Origin: Egaibacter sp046050465
Lineage (GTDB): Bacteria; Pseudomonadota; Gammaproteobacteria; Burkholderiales; Burkholderiaceae_C
Length of the DNA: 34,255 bases
NCBI GenBank assembly: GCA_046050465.1
Contig: JBJOPS010000038.1
Coordinates: 1-34,255 of the forward strand
Direction of reading: 5' to 3'
This document shows, piece after piece, positions 15,812 to 24,770 of this stretch (positions are counted from its first letter, which is position 1; each line of letters starts with the position of its first letter). A program made the translations under genes and the position numbers. The notes below the pieces were generated by a model that did no database searches, was not told the origin of the DNA, and saw only the letters and a program-made list of their open reading frames with translations.

Positions 15812-16822
15812 ATGAGTACCGTCGAAAACAGTTCCAGCGCCGTTGTGCGCGAAATCCAGACCGCCGAGAACTACGACCCCAGCGCCAAGCAAAAAGCGGG
15901 CGCCAAGCTGTCGCGTATTCCGGTGAAGGTGGTGCAGGGTGAAGCGCTGAAAAAGCCGGACTGGATTCGCGTGAAAGCCGGGTCGCCCAGCACGCGGTTT
16001 TATGAAATCAAGGACATCCTGCGCGCCAACAAGCTGGTAACAGTGTGCGAGGAAGCATCGTGCCCCAACATCGGCGAGTGCTTCGGCAAGGGCACGGCCA
16101 CTTTCATGATCATGGGCGACAAGTGCACGCGGCGCTGCCCTTTCTGCGACGTGGGCCACGGCCGCCCCGACCCGCTGGACGTGAACGAGCCCGAGAACCT
16201 GGCCAAGACCATTGCGGCGCTCAAGCTGAAATACGTGGTGATCACCAGCGTGGACCGCGACGACCTGCGCGACGGCGGCGCCCAGCATTTTGTGGACTGC
16301 ATCAGCCGCATCCGTGAGCTGTCGCCCACCACGCAGATCGAGGTGCTGGTGCCCGATTTCCGTGGCCGTGACGACCGCGCGCTCAAAATCTTGCAGGCCG
16401 CGCCGCCCGATGTGATGAACCACAACCTGGAGACCGCGCCGCGTCTGTACAAGGAAGCCCGCCCTGGCAGCGACTACCAGTTCTCCTTAAACCTGCTCAA
16501 GAAGTTCAAGGCGCTGCACCCCAACGTGCCCACCAAGAGCGGCATCATGGTCGGCCTGGGCGAGACGGACGAAGAAGTGTTGCAGGTGATGCAGGACATG
16601 CGTGACCACCACATCGACATGCTGACGATTGGCCAGTATCTGGCGCCCAGCACGTCCCACCTGACGGTCAAACGCTACGTGCACCCAGACACCTTCAAGA
16701 TGTTTGAGGCAAAAGCCTACGAAATGGGTTTCAGCCACGCCGCTGTGGGTGCGATGGTGCGCTCCAGCTACCACGCGGACCAACAGGCGCATGGGGCAAT
16801 GCAGGCCAATAAACTGGCCTGA
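15812..16822 (+). CDS. lipA: Lipoyl synthase, radical SAM
   Basis: Inserts two sulfur atoms into the octanoyl chain made by LipB, giving lipoyl groups on 2-oxoacid dehydrogenases and the glycine cleavage system. The protein has 336 residues. The auxiliary cluster cysteines are Cys79, Cys84 and Cys90 (CEEASCPNIGEC); the radical SAM cluster cysteines are Cys105, Cys109 and Cys112 (CTRRCPFC). The C-terminal RSSYHAD supplies the serine ligand. It starts 18 bp after lipB. No strong hairpin follows it. Confidence 0.98.
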   Translation: MSTVENSSSAVVREIQTAENYDPSAKQKAGAKLSRIPVKVVQGEALKKPDWIRVKAGSPSTRFYEIKDILRANKLVTVCEEASCPNIGECFGKGTATFMIMGDKCTRRCPFCDVGHGRPDPLDVNEPENLAKTIAALKLKYVVITSVDRDDLRDGGAQHFVDCISRIRELSPTTQIEVLVPDFRGRDDRALKILQAAPPDVMNHNLETAPRLYKEARPGSDYQFSLNLLKKFKALHPNVPTKSGIMVGLGETDEEVLQVMQDMRDHHIDMLTIGQYLAPSTSHLTVKRYVHPDTFKMFEAKAYEMGFSHAAVGAMVRSSYHADQQAHGAMQANKLA

Positions 16823-16861
16823 GATGCGCGTAAACACCCTGAAAATTCATTATCGTATTTA

Positions 16862-16914
16862 TTGATATTTTGACAAAAAACGTTTATTGATAGACACTTA
16901 AATAAAAGTATCTA
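16862..16914 (+). promoter_or_regulatory. AT-rich promoter/operator region of the hipA-like gene
   Basis: The 95-bp gap after lipA changes sharply to AT-rich DNA. TTGATA occurs at 16862 and 16887 and TTGACA at 16870, all possible -35 boxes. TAGACACTT (16891-16899) and AAGTATCTA (16906-16914) form an imperfect inverted repeat with one mismatch directly before the start codon. Which box is used cannot be decided. An autoregulatory site is an inference. Confidence 0.4.
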
Positions 16915-16917
16915 TTA

Positions 16918-18252
16918 ATGAAGGCCTCTGCGCTCACCCTGTCCGAACACCTGCGCGCCTTACTGGCGCAAGGCAGTGCGTTCACGGCGCAACAGCTCCA
17001 GAGCGCCACCGGCAAGAGTCAGCCGAGCATCTCGCTGGCTCTGGCAAAGCTGGGGGCAGACGTATGCAAACTGGGTGCGGCGCGCAGCACGCGCTATGCA
17101 TTGGCGCAAGAAATTCTGGGTCTCCCGGCCCAACAGACGCTGACGTGGACCACGCCGGACGGCTATTTGCAAACCTTTGGCAGCTTGCACTTTCTGCAAG
17201 GGGGCCAGGTGTACGTTCGCAGCGCGCAAGGCCCGGACTGGCTGAGCACACCGGGCCAGCTGCCGTGGTTCCTGCAAACCCTGCGCCCGCAGGGCTTTTT
17301 GGGGCGGCAGCTCACCCGCCTGCGGCCTGACTTCCCGGCTGACCCCGACACCTGGCGCACCGAGCAGGTCTTGTACATGACCATCAACCATGCGAGTGAC
17401 CCACCGGGGGCGCTGCATCTGGGAAAAACGATGAAGCGCTTTGCGCCCGAGGCACCATCGACCATGTCCGAGCAGGCCGAGCACTTTGACAATCTGGCGC
17501 GTGCCGTCAGCCAGATGCTGCCCGCAGCATCCAGTGCGGGCGGCGAGCAGCCCAAATTCCTTGCCGAAACCGCCACTCCGCACGGCCAGTACAAACACCT
17601 CATCGTCAAATTCAGCCCGCCACGCGGCACACCATTTGGCGAGCGCTGGCACGACTTGCTGCATCTGGAACATCTGGCGCTGACCGTGCTGGCGGAAAAC
17701 GGGGTGGCCGTAGCCCCCACCTACATCGTGGAATCGCGCGAACGTACCTATCTCGCATCAGAGCGATTTGATCGCATTGGCATGGAGGGCAAACGCCATG
17801 TAGTGCCCGCCAGCGCAGTGCATGACGCCTTCGTTACCGCGCCCCGCCAACACTGGGTCGCCACCTGCGAAGCACTGGCAGCTCAAAAACGGCTGTCCGA
17901 AGCACAGGTGAACACCGTGGCCAGCACCTACCTGTTTGGGCAGTACATCGGCAACACCGACATGCACTTTGGCAACCTGTCCTTTTTTGTGGATGACGTG
18001 ATGCAACCATCCTTAGGCCCCACACCGGTCTACGACATGCTGCCCATGATGTGGCGCCCCGGCGTGCATGGTGGGGAGCTGGATATCCCGCCCCTGCCGC
18101 CCCAAGTCCAGCCAGTCGGACATGCGGTCCTGGCCGCGCAAACTCGCAGCTGGGCCAAAACGTATTGGGAGCGGGCAGCCTGCCTGCCGGCCCTGAGCTG
18201 CGCACTGCGTGCTGCCAGCGCCAGCAATGCGCGCCAACGCAACTCAGCTTAG
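16918..18252 (+). CDS. HipA-family kinase of the YjjJ/HipH type, solitary
   Basis: A 444-residue HipA-like serine/threonine kinase, the same size and layout as E. coli YjjJ (HipH). An N-terminal helix-turn-helix-like region (about 8-60) takes the place of a separate HipB antitoxin. Kinase features: GGEQPKF (208-214) and Lys231 for ATP, ERFDR (282-286), the catalytic loop GNTDMHFGN (345-353) and YDMLPM (372-377) with the metal-binding Asp. HipA kinases arrest growth by phosphorylating translation components such as GltX; the target here is unknown. No hipB gene is found on either side. The start ATG lies directly after an AT-rich palindrome and lacks a good ribosome binding site. Confidence 0.88.
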   Translation: MKASALTLSEHLRALLAQGSAFTAQQLQSATGKSQPSISLALAKLGADVCKLGAARSTRYALAQEILGLPAQQTLTWTTPDGYLQTFGSLHFLQGGQVYVRSAQGPDWLSTPGQLPWFLQTLRPQGFLGRQLTRLRPDFPADPDTWRTEQVLYMTINHASDPPGALHLGKTMKRFAPEAPSTMSEQAEHFDNLARAVSQMLPAASSAGGEQPKFLAETATPHGQYKHLIVKFSPPRGTPFGERWHDLLHLEHLALTVLAENGVAVAPTYIVESRERTYLASERFDRIGMEGKRHVVPASAVHDAFVTAPRQHWVATCEALAAQKRLSEAQVNTVASTYLFGQYIGNTDMHFGNLSFFVDDVMQPSLGPTPVYDMLPMMWRPGVHGGELDIPPLPPQVQPVGHAVLAAQTRSWAKTYWERAACLPALSCALRAASASNARQRNSA

Positions 18253-18400
18253 ATGAGGATATGACGCAGGATTGGGCCTGCCATCGCCGCGCCGTCGCCA
18301 GGGTTCAAGGGGTTTTGAGGGTTGGTCGGTCAATTGCGGGCCCGTTGTGAAAAAATCAGCACAAGCGGATAGTATCTGTCCTTCTGGCGGACCGCCAAAC

Positions 18401-18462
18401 GCTACAAAATCAATAGCTATTCACGCATATTCCACAAGGGCTAGACATCAATTTTACCCCAT
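18401..18462 (+). repeat. Dispersed short repeat, copy D (upstream of the aldo-keto reductase)
   Basis: GCTACAAAATCAATAGCTAT followed by TCACGCATATTCCACAAGGG and CTAGACATCAATTTTACCCC, the best-preserved copy with the left GCTAC...ATAGC inverted repeat. It ends 16 bp before the reductase start and lies in the 5' untranslated region. Read in the reductase frame it is also open and gives a peptide like that of copy A. Confidence 0.8.
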
Positions 18463-18478
18463 AAAGCAGGCAAAAATC

Positions 18479-19531
18479 ATGAATTACCAGGCCAACCCGG
18501 CACGTTACGATAACAACACCATGCAATACCGCGCCAGCGGCAAAAGCGGGCTGAAGCTGCCCGCCATCACGCTGGGCCTGTGGCACAACTTTGGCGACGC
18601 CACGCCGTTTCAAACCCAGCGCGACATGCTGCGCACGGCGTTTGACCTGGGAATAACCCACTTCGATCTGGCCAACAACTACGGCCCACCCGCAGGCAGT
18701 GCCGAGACCAACTTTGGCGAGCATATGCGCCGCGACTTCAAGCCTTATCGTGACGAGCTGCTGATCTCCAGCAAGGCCGGTTACGACATGTGGCCCGGCC
18801 CTTATGGCCAGGGTGGCGGCTCGCGCAAATACGTACTGGCCAGCCTGGACCAGAGCTTAAAGCGCATGGGCCTGGAGTATGTGGACATCTTCTACAGCCA
18901 CCGCTTTGACCCGGACACGCCACTGGAAGAAACCATGGGCGCGCTGGCCACGGCCGTGCAACAGGGCAAGGCGCTGTATGTAGGCATCTCCAGCTACTCG
19001 GCTACCAAAACCCGTGAAGCCGCCGCGCTGCTGCGCCAGATGGGCACGCCCTGCCTGATTCACCAGCCGTCTTACAGCATGATGAACCGCTGGATCGAAG
19101 AAGAGCTGCTGGACGCGCTGGAAGACAACGGCATGGGCTGCATCGCCTTCAGCGCGCTGGCGCAGGGGTTGCTGACCAGCAAATACCTGAGCGGCGTGCC
19201 TGCGGATGCGCGCATCAACCGCCCCGGCGGCGGCTCCTTCAAGCAGGAGCACCTGAGCCCGGAAAATCTGGCGCATGTGCGTGCCCTGAACGAGATGGCC
19301 CGGGCCCGCGGCCAGAGCCTGGCGCAAATGGCAGTGGCCTGGGTGCTGCGCGACAAGCGCGTTACCTCGGCGCTGATTGGCGCCAGCCGCCCGGAGCAGA
19401 TTGTGGAGCTGGTGGGCGCACTCAAGCAACCCGGTTTTTCTGCCGCCGAACTGGCAGCGATTGACCAGCATGCGGTGGATGGCGGCCTGAATTTGTGGAA
19501 ACGCCCGTCCACCGACCAGCGGCTGGCCTGA
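18479..19531 (+). CDS. yghZ: Aldo-keto reductase, YghZ/GPR (AKR14) family
   Basis: NADPH-dependent reductase; E. coli YghZ reduces L-glyceraldehyde 3-phosphate and methylglyoxal. The protein has 350 residues and very high visible similarity to that family: QYRASGKSGLKLPAITLGLW, then Asp63, Tyr68, Lys99 and His141 form the catalytic tetrad, and the nucleotide-binding LIGASRPEQ lies near the C-terminus. The ATG at 18479 is preceded by AGCAGG at 8 bases. The open frame extends upstream only because repeat copy D lacks stops. Confidence 0.93.
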   Translation: MNYQANPARYDNNTMQYRASGKSGLKLPAITLGLWHNFGDATPFQTQRDMLRTAFDLGITHFDLANNYGPPAGSAETNFGEHMRRDFKPYRDELLISSKAGYDMWPGPYGQGGGSRKYVLASLDQSLKRMGLEYVDIFYSHRFDPDTPLEETMGALATAVQQGKALYVGISSYSATKTREAAALLRQMGTPCLIHQPSYSMMNRWIEEELLDALEDNGMGCIAFSALAQGLLTSKYLSGVPADARINRPGGGSFKQEHLSPENLAHVRALNEMARARGQSLAQMAVAWVLRDKRVTSALIGASRPEQIVELVGALKQPGFSAAELAAIDQHAVDGGLNLWKRPSTDQRLA

Positions 19532-19574
19532 TGGATCCGTTACTTGCGCAGACTAGCCAGCACAGGATGGCGGT

Positions 19575-20429
19575 ATGAAAGCCAATCTCTACGCATTGGG
19601 CGCCATCGCCCTGTGGGCCACGCTGGCGACTTTGGGGGTATCGCTGTCGCACGTGCCGCCATTCCTGTTGACGGGTCTCTCGTTGCTGATCGGTAGTGTG
19701 ATCGCCTTGCCGCTGTTGCGGCATGACCCGCATCAATGGCGCGTGCCTATTTCAACGCTGGTGCTGGGCGTGTACGGGTTATTCGGGTTCCACTTTTTGC
19801 TGTTCATCGCCCTGCGCCATGCGCCGCCGGTCGAGGCGAACCTGATCAATTACCTGTGGCCGCTGTTCATGGTCGTGCTGGCCCCACTGCTCCTGCCGGG
19901 ACTTCAACTGCGCAGCGCACATATTGCCGCAGCATTGCTGGGGTTTGCGGGGGCTGCCATGGCGATTCTGGGCGCCAGCGGTGATCTGCCGGGTTCGGCT
20001 GTCGCAACGGGTGGCTGGTTGTGGGGTTATTTGCTGGCATTGGCCTCGGGCTTGATCTGGGCCAGTTATTCGCTGCTGACCAAACGCGTCAAACCCTTCC
20101 CCACGGCGGCGATCGGCCTGTTTGGCCTGCTGTCAGGACTGCTATCGCTGCTGTGTCATTGGGCGCTGGAGCCAGCAACGCATTTGAGCCGGCATGACTG
20201 GCTGTTGATCGTCGTGATGGGTCTGGGGCCTCTGGGCGCTGCATTCTTCCTGTGGGACAGAGCCCTGAAGCTGGGCGACGCGCGGCACATCGGTATCCTG
20301 AGTTACCTGACACCGCTGACTTCCACCATGCTGTTGCTGGCCGTGACCCAACGTCCGTTGACCTGGTCGATTGCACTGGCAAGCGTGATGATTGTTGGTG
20401 CCGCCGTCTGGGGGCTGCGCGGCAAGTAA
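19575..20429 (+). CDS. EamA/DMT superfamily transporter
   Basis: A 284-residue inner-membrane protein with about ten hydrophobic segments in two repeated EamA halves (the first ending near residue 130). The segment YGLFGFHFLLFIALRHAPPV and the later GLGPLGAAFFLWDRALK are typical of amino-acid or metabolite exporters related to YddG. The substrate is not known. An AGGA site lies 7 bases before the ATG. It runs convergently towards ptsI with only 20 bp between them. Confidence 0.88.
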   Translation: MKANLYALGAIALWATLATLGVSLSHVPPFLLTGLSLLIGSVIALPLLRHDPHQWRVPISTLVLGVYGLFGFHFLLFIALRHAPPVEANLINYLWPLFMVVLAPLLLPGLQLRSAHIAAALLGFAGAAMAILGASGDLPGSAVATGGWLWGYLLALASGLIWASYSLLTKRVKPFPTAAIGLFGLLSGLLSLLCHWALEPATHLSRHDWLLIVVMGLGPLGAAFFLWDRALKLGDARHIGILSYLTPLTSTMLLLAVTQRPLTWSIALASVMIVGAAVWGLRGK

Positions 20430-20449
20430 ACGGCTGCCGGCCAATCTGG

Positions 20450-22276
20450 TCAAGGCCTGCGCCGCTGACCTGTCGCCCCGGCACCGAGTCGACGATCCAG
20501 TTGTCCGGTATAAGCCACCTGCGCGGGGTCTTCAGACTCCAGCACCTGCCGTGCCCAGTGGCCAAGCTTGCCGGCGTCGATTTTCAGCACTTCCTGCTTC
20601 ACCGCCAGAATCTGCGCCGGGTGCATGGAAAAACTGCGCAGGCCCAGACCCAGCAGCAGTCGTGTGAGTCCGACGTCACCCGCCATCTCGCCACACACGC
20701 TCACGCTCTTGCCCTGCGCCTGACACTCGGCGATGGTCTCGGCCACCAGACGTAGCACGGCGGGGTGCATGGGGTCGTAAAGGTGCGCAACGGATTCATC
20801 AGCGCGGTCAATGGCCAGCGTGTACTGAATCAGGTCATTGGTACCGATGGAGAGGAAATCGAAGTATTTCAGGAACACCTTCAACGTCAACGCTGCCGCC
20901 GGAATTTCAATCATCGCGCCCAGTTGAAGCGGTCCGTAACCCTGACCACGACGATCCAGGTCGGCACGTGCCTGATCCAGCAGCGCCAGCGTCTGGCGAA
21001 TTTCGCTGGCGTGTGCCAGCATGGGTATGAGCAGGTTGACACGGCCGTGTGCGCCAGCGCGCAGAATGGCCCGCAACTGCGTCATGAACATGGCGGGGTC
21101 GGCCAGGCTCCAGCGAATGGCTCGCAGGCCCAGCGCCGGATTGAGGTGACCTTCGTCCTTGTGTGCATCGCTGAGTTGCTTGTCAGCCCCCACATCGATC
21201 GTGCGGATGGTGACGGGCATGCCCTGCATGCCTTCGACCGCGCGTTTGTATGCCTGGTACTGTTCTTCTTCATCCGGCAGCTGACCGTGCCGGCCCATAA
21301 AGAGAAACTCACTACGGAACAAGCCCACGCCCACCGCACCCGCCTTGACTGCACCGATGGCATCCTCCGGCATTTCGATGTTGGCCAGCAGCTCCACCTT
21401 CTGCCCGTCCATGGTGATGGCAGGGGTGTGCCGCAACCGCGACAGACGGCCGCGCTCGAGCTCACCCTGGCGCTGCTTGAAGCCGTACTCCGCCAGGATG
21501 ATGGGCGACGGGTCCACAATGACCACGCCCGCATCACCATCAATGATGACCCAGTCATCCTGACGCACCAGCTGGCTGCTGGAACGGGCGCCCACCACAG
21601 CCGGGATGTCCAGGCTGCGGGCCACGATGGCCGTGTGGGAGGTCTTGCCGCCCACGTCCGTCACAAAACCCGCAAACACGCTTTGCTTGAACTGCAGCAT
21701 GTCCGCAGGTGACAGATCGTGTGCCACCAGAATCAGCGGCACGTCCACCGTGTCGTCCAGCAGCAGATCCTGCTGCGAGGTCTTGCGCTGGCTGCGCAGT
21801 GACACCGGAATGATTGGTGACGCCGCGCCTTTCATGGCCAGCAACACTTTTTCGGTGATCTGTTCGAGGTCGGCCTTGCGCTCGCGCAGGTACTCGTCCT
21901 CCATCTCGTCAAACTGGCGGGCAATCACCTCCAGCTGGGTGGTCAGCGCCCATTCGGCGTTGTACAGCCGATCAGTAATCCAGTGCTTCACGCCACCGAT
22001 GAGTTCTTCGTCCTGCAGCAGCATCAGGTGAACGTCGAGCAGGGCTGTGAGCTCATGCGGCGCCTCTTTGGGCCCCATGAGGGATACGCTTTTTTGCAGG
22101 CGGTGAATTTCATCGACCACGGCATTGCGCCCCACCCGCACCCGGTCAATCTCGGAGGCCACCTGAGAGGGCTGGATGAAATAGTGCGCCACATCCACGC
22201 GGCTCGAAGCAATCAGCACCGCACGCCCGATGGCGATGCCCCGGGCGACGGCCAGACCGTGGATGGAGAAAGTCAA
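20450..22276 (-). CDS. ptsI: Phosphotransferase system Enzyme I
   Basis: Phosphorylates HPr with phosphoenolpyruvate. The protein has 608 residues, with a C-terminal tail slightly longer than usual. The active His214 is in GGKTSHTAIVARSLDIPAVVG; the PEP-binding barrel has GLFRSEFLFMGR and the conserved VCGEMAGD. The start codon is TTG at 22276: no ATG or GTG is available before the conserved VARGIAIGRA, and GAGGGAGAG at about 8 bases upstream supports it. It begins one base after the ptsH stop. It is the last gene of the EIIA-HPr-EI set; no sugar-specific IIB or IIC gene is present, which points to a regulatory role. Confidence 0.97.
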   Translation of the reverse strand: MTFSIHGLAVARGIAIGRAVLIASSRVDVAHYFIQPSQVASEIDRVRVGRNAVVDEIHRLQKSVSLMGPKEAPHELTALLDVHLMLLQDEELIGGVKHWITDRLYNAEWALTTQLEVIARQFDEMEDEYLRERKADLEQITEKVLLAMKGAASPIIPVSLRSQRKTSQQDLLLDDTVDVPLILVAHDLSPADMLQFKQSVFAGFVTDVGGKTSHTAIVARSLDIPAVVGARSSSQLVRQDDWVIIDGDAGVVIVDPSPIILAEYGFKQRQGELERGRLSRLRHTPAITMDGQKVELLANIEMPEDAIGAVKAGAVGVGLFRSEFLFMGRHGQLPDEEEQYQAYKRAVEGMQGMPVTIRTIDVGADKQLSDAHKDEGHLNPALGLRAIRWSLADPAMFMTQLRAILRAGAHGRVNLLIPMLAHASEIRQTLALLDQARADLDRRGQGYGPLQLGAMIEIPAAALTLKVFLKYFDFLSIGTNDLIQYTLAIDRADESVAHLYDPMHPAVLRLVAETIAECQAQGKSVSVCGEMAGDVGLTRLLLGLGLRSFSMHPAQILAVKQEVLKIDAGKLGHWARQVLESEDPAQVAYTGQLDRRLGAGATGQRRRP

Positions 22277-22277
22277 A

Positions 22278-22547
22278 TCACTCTCCCTCGCCGAACTTGT
22301 CGTTGATCAGCGCCAAAAGGGAATCCATCGCCTCCTGCTCGCGATCACCGTCGGTCTCGACCTCAACGGTCGAGTCCAGGCCGGCGGCCAGCATCATCAC
22401 GCCCATGATGCTTTTGGCGTTCACCCGGCGGGACCCGCGGGACATCCAGACCTCGCACGGAAAACTGCCTGCCAGTTTGGTCAACTTGGCAGAAGCGCGG
22501 GCGTGCAGGCCCAGCTTATTGCTGATGGTCACGGTGCTCTTGATCAT
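22278..22547 (-). CDS. ptsH: HPr phosphocarrier protein
   Basis: Passes the phosphoryl group from Enzyme I to EIIA. The protein has 89 residues starting MIKSTVTISNKLGLHARASA. His15 is the phosphorylation site and Ser46 (in AKSIMGVMML) is the site used by HPr kinase, an enzyme found in many betaproteobacteria but not encoded in this window. The ATG at 22547 lies inside the 3' end of the EIIA gene (32-bp overlap). Confidence 0.97.
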   Translation of the reverse strand: MIKSTVTISNKLGLHARASAKLTKLAGSFPCEVWMSRGSRRVNAKSIMGVMMLAAGLDSTVEVETDGDREQEAMDSLLALINDKFGEGE

Positions 22548-22962
22548 TATTTCTTTTTGCCTGGTTTTGGGGGGCTGTCGCGGCGACCTGCATGACACCT
22601 TGCGAGCCGCCAGCCATGGCGCGCGCGGCCAGCAGGTCCAGCGCCTCGTGGCGATAGGTCATGGTGCGCAACAGCATGGGCATGTTCACGCCGGCGATGA
22701 GTCTGGAGTCGATGCCATCGACCAGCTTTTGTGCGATGTTGCAGGGCGTGGCACCGAACAGGTCGGTAAACAGCAGCGTCTGCTTCGCACCCATGCGGGT
22801 CATCAGCGCGCGGGCCTGCTCCAGCGAAGCTTCGGGCGACGCATCGGGCAGCACATCCAGCGCTTCAATATCGGCCTCGGCCGCAGGGAACACGTGCAGT
22901 ACGCATTGGCGCAGTGCACTGGCCAGCGGTGCGTGGGCAATGATGAGGGTCGCAATCGTCAT
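22516..22962 (-). CDS. PTS EIIA component, mannose family
   Basis: A 148-residue EIIA-Man domain protein; His10 in LIIAHAPLA is the phosphorylated residue and FTDLFGATPCN is the family's second motif. No IIB, IIC or IID partner is present, so it probably acts as a signalling acceptor. The start overlaps the MFS gene stop as ATGA, and its 3' end overlaps ptsH, so the four genes are tightly coupled. Confidence 0.93.
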   Translation of the reverse strand: MTIATLIIAHAPLASALRQCVLHVFPAAEADIEALDVLPDASPEASLEQARALMTRMGAKQTLLFTDLFGATPCNIAQKLVDGIDSRLIAGVNMPMLLRTMTYRHEALDLLAARAMAGGSQGVMQVAATAPQNQAKRNNDQEHRDHQQ

Positions 22963-24245
22963 GATGAACGTTGATTATGGCTTTTGGATGCCCAAAAATA
23001 AGCGTACGACAACACACCACACCCCAAATAGACCCCAAAAGCCAGTTGAAACGACAACACTTCGCCCAAACCCAGCGCACGAAACCCGTCAACCAACAGG
23101 CCCACGCCCCACTGAATCACGAATACGCCCAGGAAGATCACCAGGTTGTAGGCCGACAGCGCCCGCCCGGCCAGCGCCGGGGGAAACGCCATGGCCACAG
23201 CCGGCTGGGACAGCGAAACAAAGGTACAGGCCATGCAATACAAGGCCCAGAGCACGTCAGCCCTCGTGGATATTGCCTGACCAGCTATGACAATGATAGC
23301 AAGAACGATGAAACTGAAGGGCAACCCCCACACCATCAACCGATCAGCGCTGATGCCACGGCGCGTCAAGCCGGGGTTCACCAGCCCCCAGGTCCAGAAG
23401 GTGAACAACATGGCCACGTTAATCCAGAACAACCCGGTCGCGGCCTGCAGCGGCGTGTAGCCCGCAATCCTGATCATCCACGGCGCCGCCCACAGGGTTT
23501 GCATGGCAACCAGACCCCCATAGCAAAAGAACCCCATTGGCACCATCTTGCGAAAATAAGGGTGCGCCCAGATGGCGGCATACCCGGCCGGCTCCGAACG
23601 GGTCGGCTCAGCAGTCAAGCTGGGCGATGTCTCCCAGCGCGGAACCTGCCAGGCGATGACCGCCATGGCCAGCAAGACAAACAGGGCCAGGCCCCAGAAC
23701 AGGGGGCGCCAGCCGGTGACAGGCATCAGCCATTGAACAGGTAGCGTGGAGGCGACCATGCCCAGTGAGCCCGTCATCAGCATCCACGAATTTCCCCGCA
23801 ACTGGGCGGCTGGCGCAAACCAGCGACGGTAACCGGTGAGTGGCGCCATCAGGCAGGCGCTGACGCCCACGCCACACAACACCCGCGCTGCCAGCAGGCC
23901 GGAAAAACTGGTGGCTACCGAGAACGCCAGGCACCCCGCCACCGCAACGGCAAGAAAGCAAAGAATGACGCGCTTGGGGCCATGACGATCCAGCCAGGTG
24001 CCCAGCGGCAACTGCGTGAGCGAAAAACCCAGGAAATACCCGCCAGCCAGCAAACCAAGGTCCCGCGCCTGCAGCGCGAGCTCCTGCGTGAGCGTGGGCG
24101 CCAGGGTGGCCGTGATGGCCCGGATCAACGCCGACAAAAAGTACGCAAACGCAAAGGCCAGAAACACCAGCGTGGCAGCACGACGACCCATCAGCGTGGT
24201 GGGCGGTAGCGGTGGTGGCGCTGAAACCAGCGTTTCAGGGGTCAT
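22959..24245 (-). CDS. MFS transporter
   Basis: A 428-residue major facilitator protein with about twelve hydrophobic segments and the loop 2-3 motif GTWLDRHGPKRVIL. The ATG at 24245 overlaps the stop of the preceding gene (ATGA) and gives a 25-residue Pro-rich cytoplasmic start. The substrate is unknown. Its placement inside the PTS operon, with overlaps on both sides, suggests constant co-expression, but a functional link to the PTS is only an inference. Confidence 0.88.
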   Translation of the reverse strand: MTPETLVSAPPPLPPTTLMGRRAATLVFLAFAFAYFLSALIRAITATLAPTLTQELALQARDLGLLAGGYFLGFSLTQLPLGTWLDRHGPKRVILCFLAVAVAGCLAFSVATSFSGLLAARVLCGVGVSACLMAPLTGYRRWFAPAAQLRGNSWMLMTGSLGMVASTLPVQWLMPVTGWRPLFWGLALFVLLAMAVIAWQVPRWETSPSLTAEPTRSEPAGYAAIWAHPYFRKMVPMGFFCYGGLVAMQTLWAAPWMIRIAGYTPLQAATGLFWINVAMLFTFWTWGLVNPGLTRRGISADRLMVWGLPFSFIVLAIIVIAGQAISTRADVLWALYCMACTFVSLSQPAVAMAFPPALAGRALSAYNLVIFLGVFVIQWGVGLLVDGFRALGLGEVLSFQLAFGVYLGCGVLSYAYFWASKSHNQRSS

Positions 24246-24763
24246 TGAAGGCGAAACCCGGTAAAGAAAGCATCCGCCGCTTCTGGATCGAGCTTGGCAG
24301 CGTACATGACGGCATGAAAGACCTGCGCACCCCGAGCAAACCACACACCCTGCGCCATCACCGCCCGACCGTCCGGCTGGGTGCCTTGCGCCTGCAACTG
24401 CAGGGCACCCGCTGCGCCCACGACACCCTTGATATGCAACGGGCTCTGCCTGTTTTGCGTGGCCCGCATGTTGCCCAGCATGGCCGTTTGCCACTGAGCC
24501 TGCACGGCTGCTGCCTGTGTGGCATCCGGCAAATCAACGTAAGAAACGGCAAACGTAGCGGAATCTGCCTCGCAACCCATCATGTGCATCGAGAGGTTTT
24601 GCCCTGCCAGCGACACCGCCCGGGTGCCCTGGTCAGGCTTGCACGGCAACGTGGCCACCAGTGCAGAGGGCTCCAGGCGAACCTCACGCCAGTTCAACGC
24701 AGGGCTGCAAGCCGTCAGCGCGAGGCTGCCTGCGACGATCCAGCCTCTTGAAATCACACACAC
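24242..24763 (-). CDS. Hypothetical lipoprotein
   Basis: An unrecognised protein of about 173 residues. The N-terminus ISRGWIVAGSLALTACSPA has a basic start, a hydrophobic core and a lipobox LTAC, so export and lipidation are likely. The start is uncertain: GTG at 24763 or 24757 gives a normal lipoprotein signal, while a TTG at 24787 would overlap the DUF4197 gene by 17 bp. Paired cysteines (CKPD near residue 41 and GCEAD near 63) could form a disulfide. The stop overlaps the MFS start. Confidence 0.7.
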   Translation of the reverse strand: MCVISRGWIVAGSLALTACSPALNWREVRLEPSALVATLPCKPDQGTRAVSLAGQNLSMHMMGCEADSATFAVSYVDLPDATQAAAVQAQWQTAMLGNMRATQNRQSPLHIKGVVGAAGALQLQAQGTQPDGRAVMAQGVWFARGAQVFHAVMYAAKLDPEAADAFFTGFRLQ

Positions 24764-24770
24764 AGCCGGG

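Noticed and set aside
18272..18478. 69-codon N-terminal extension of the aldo-keto reductase
   Set aside because: The extension includes repeat copy D and has no similarity to the family; ATG 18479 has a proper ribosome binding site and the expected start.
24246..24494. Longer start of the MFS transporter
   Set aside because: The extra 83 residues are a Gly/Cys/Arg-rich shadow of the lipoprotein gene; the ATGA overlap at 24245 is the natural start.
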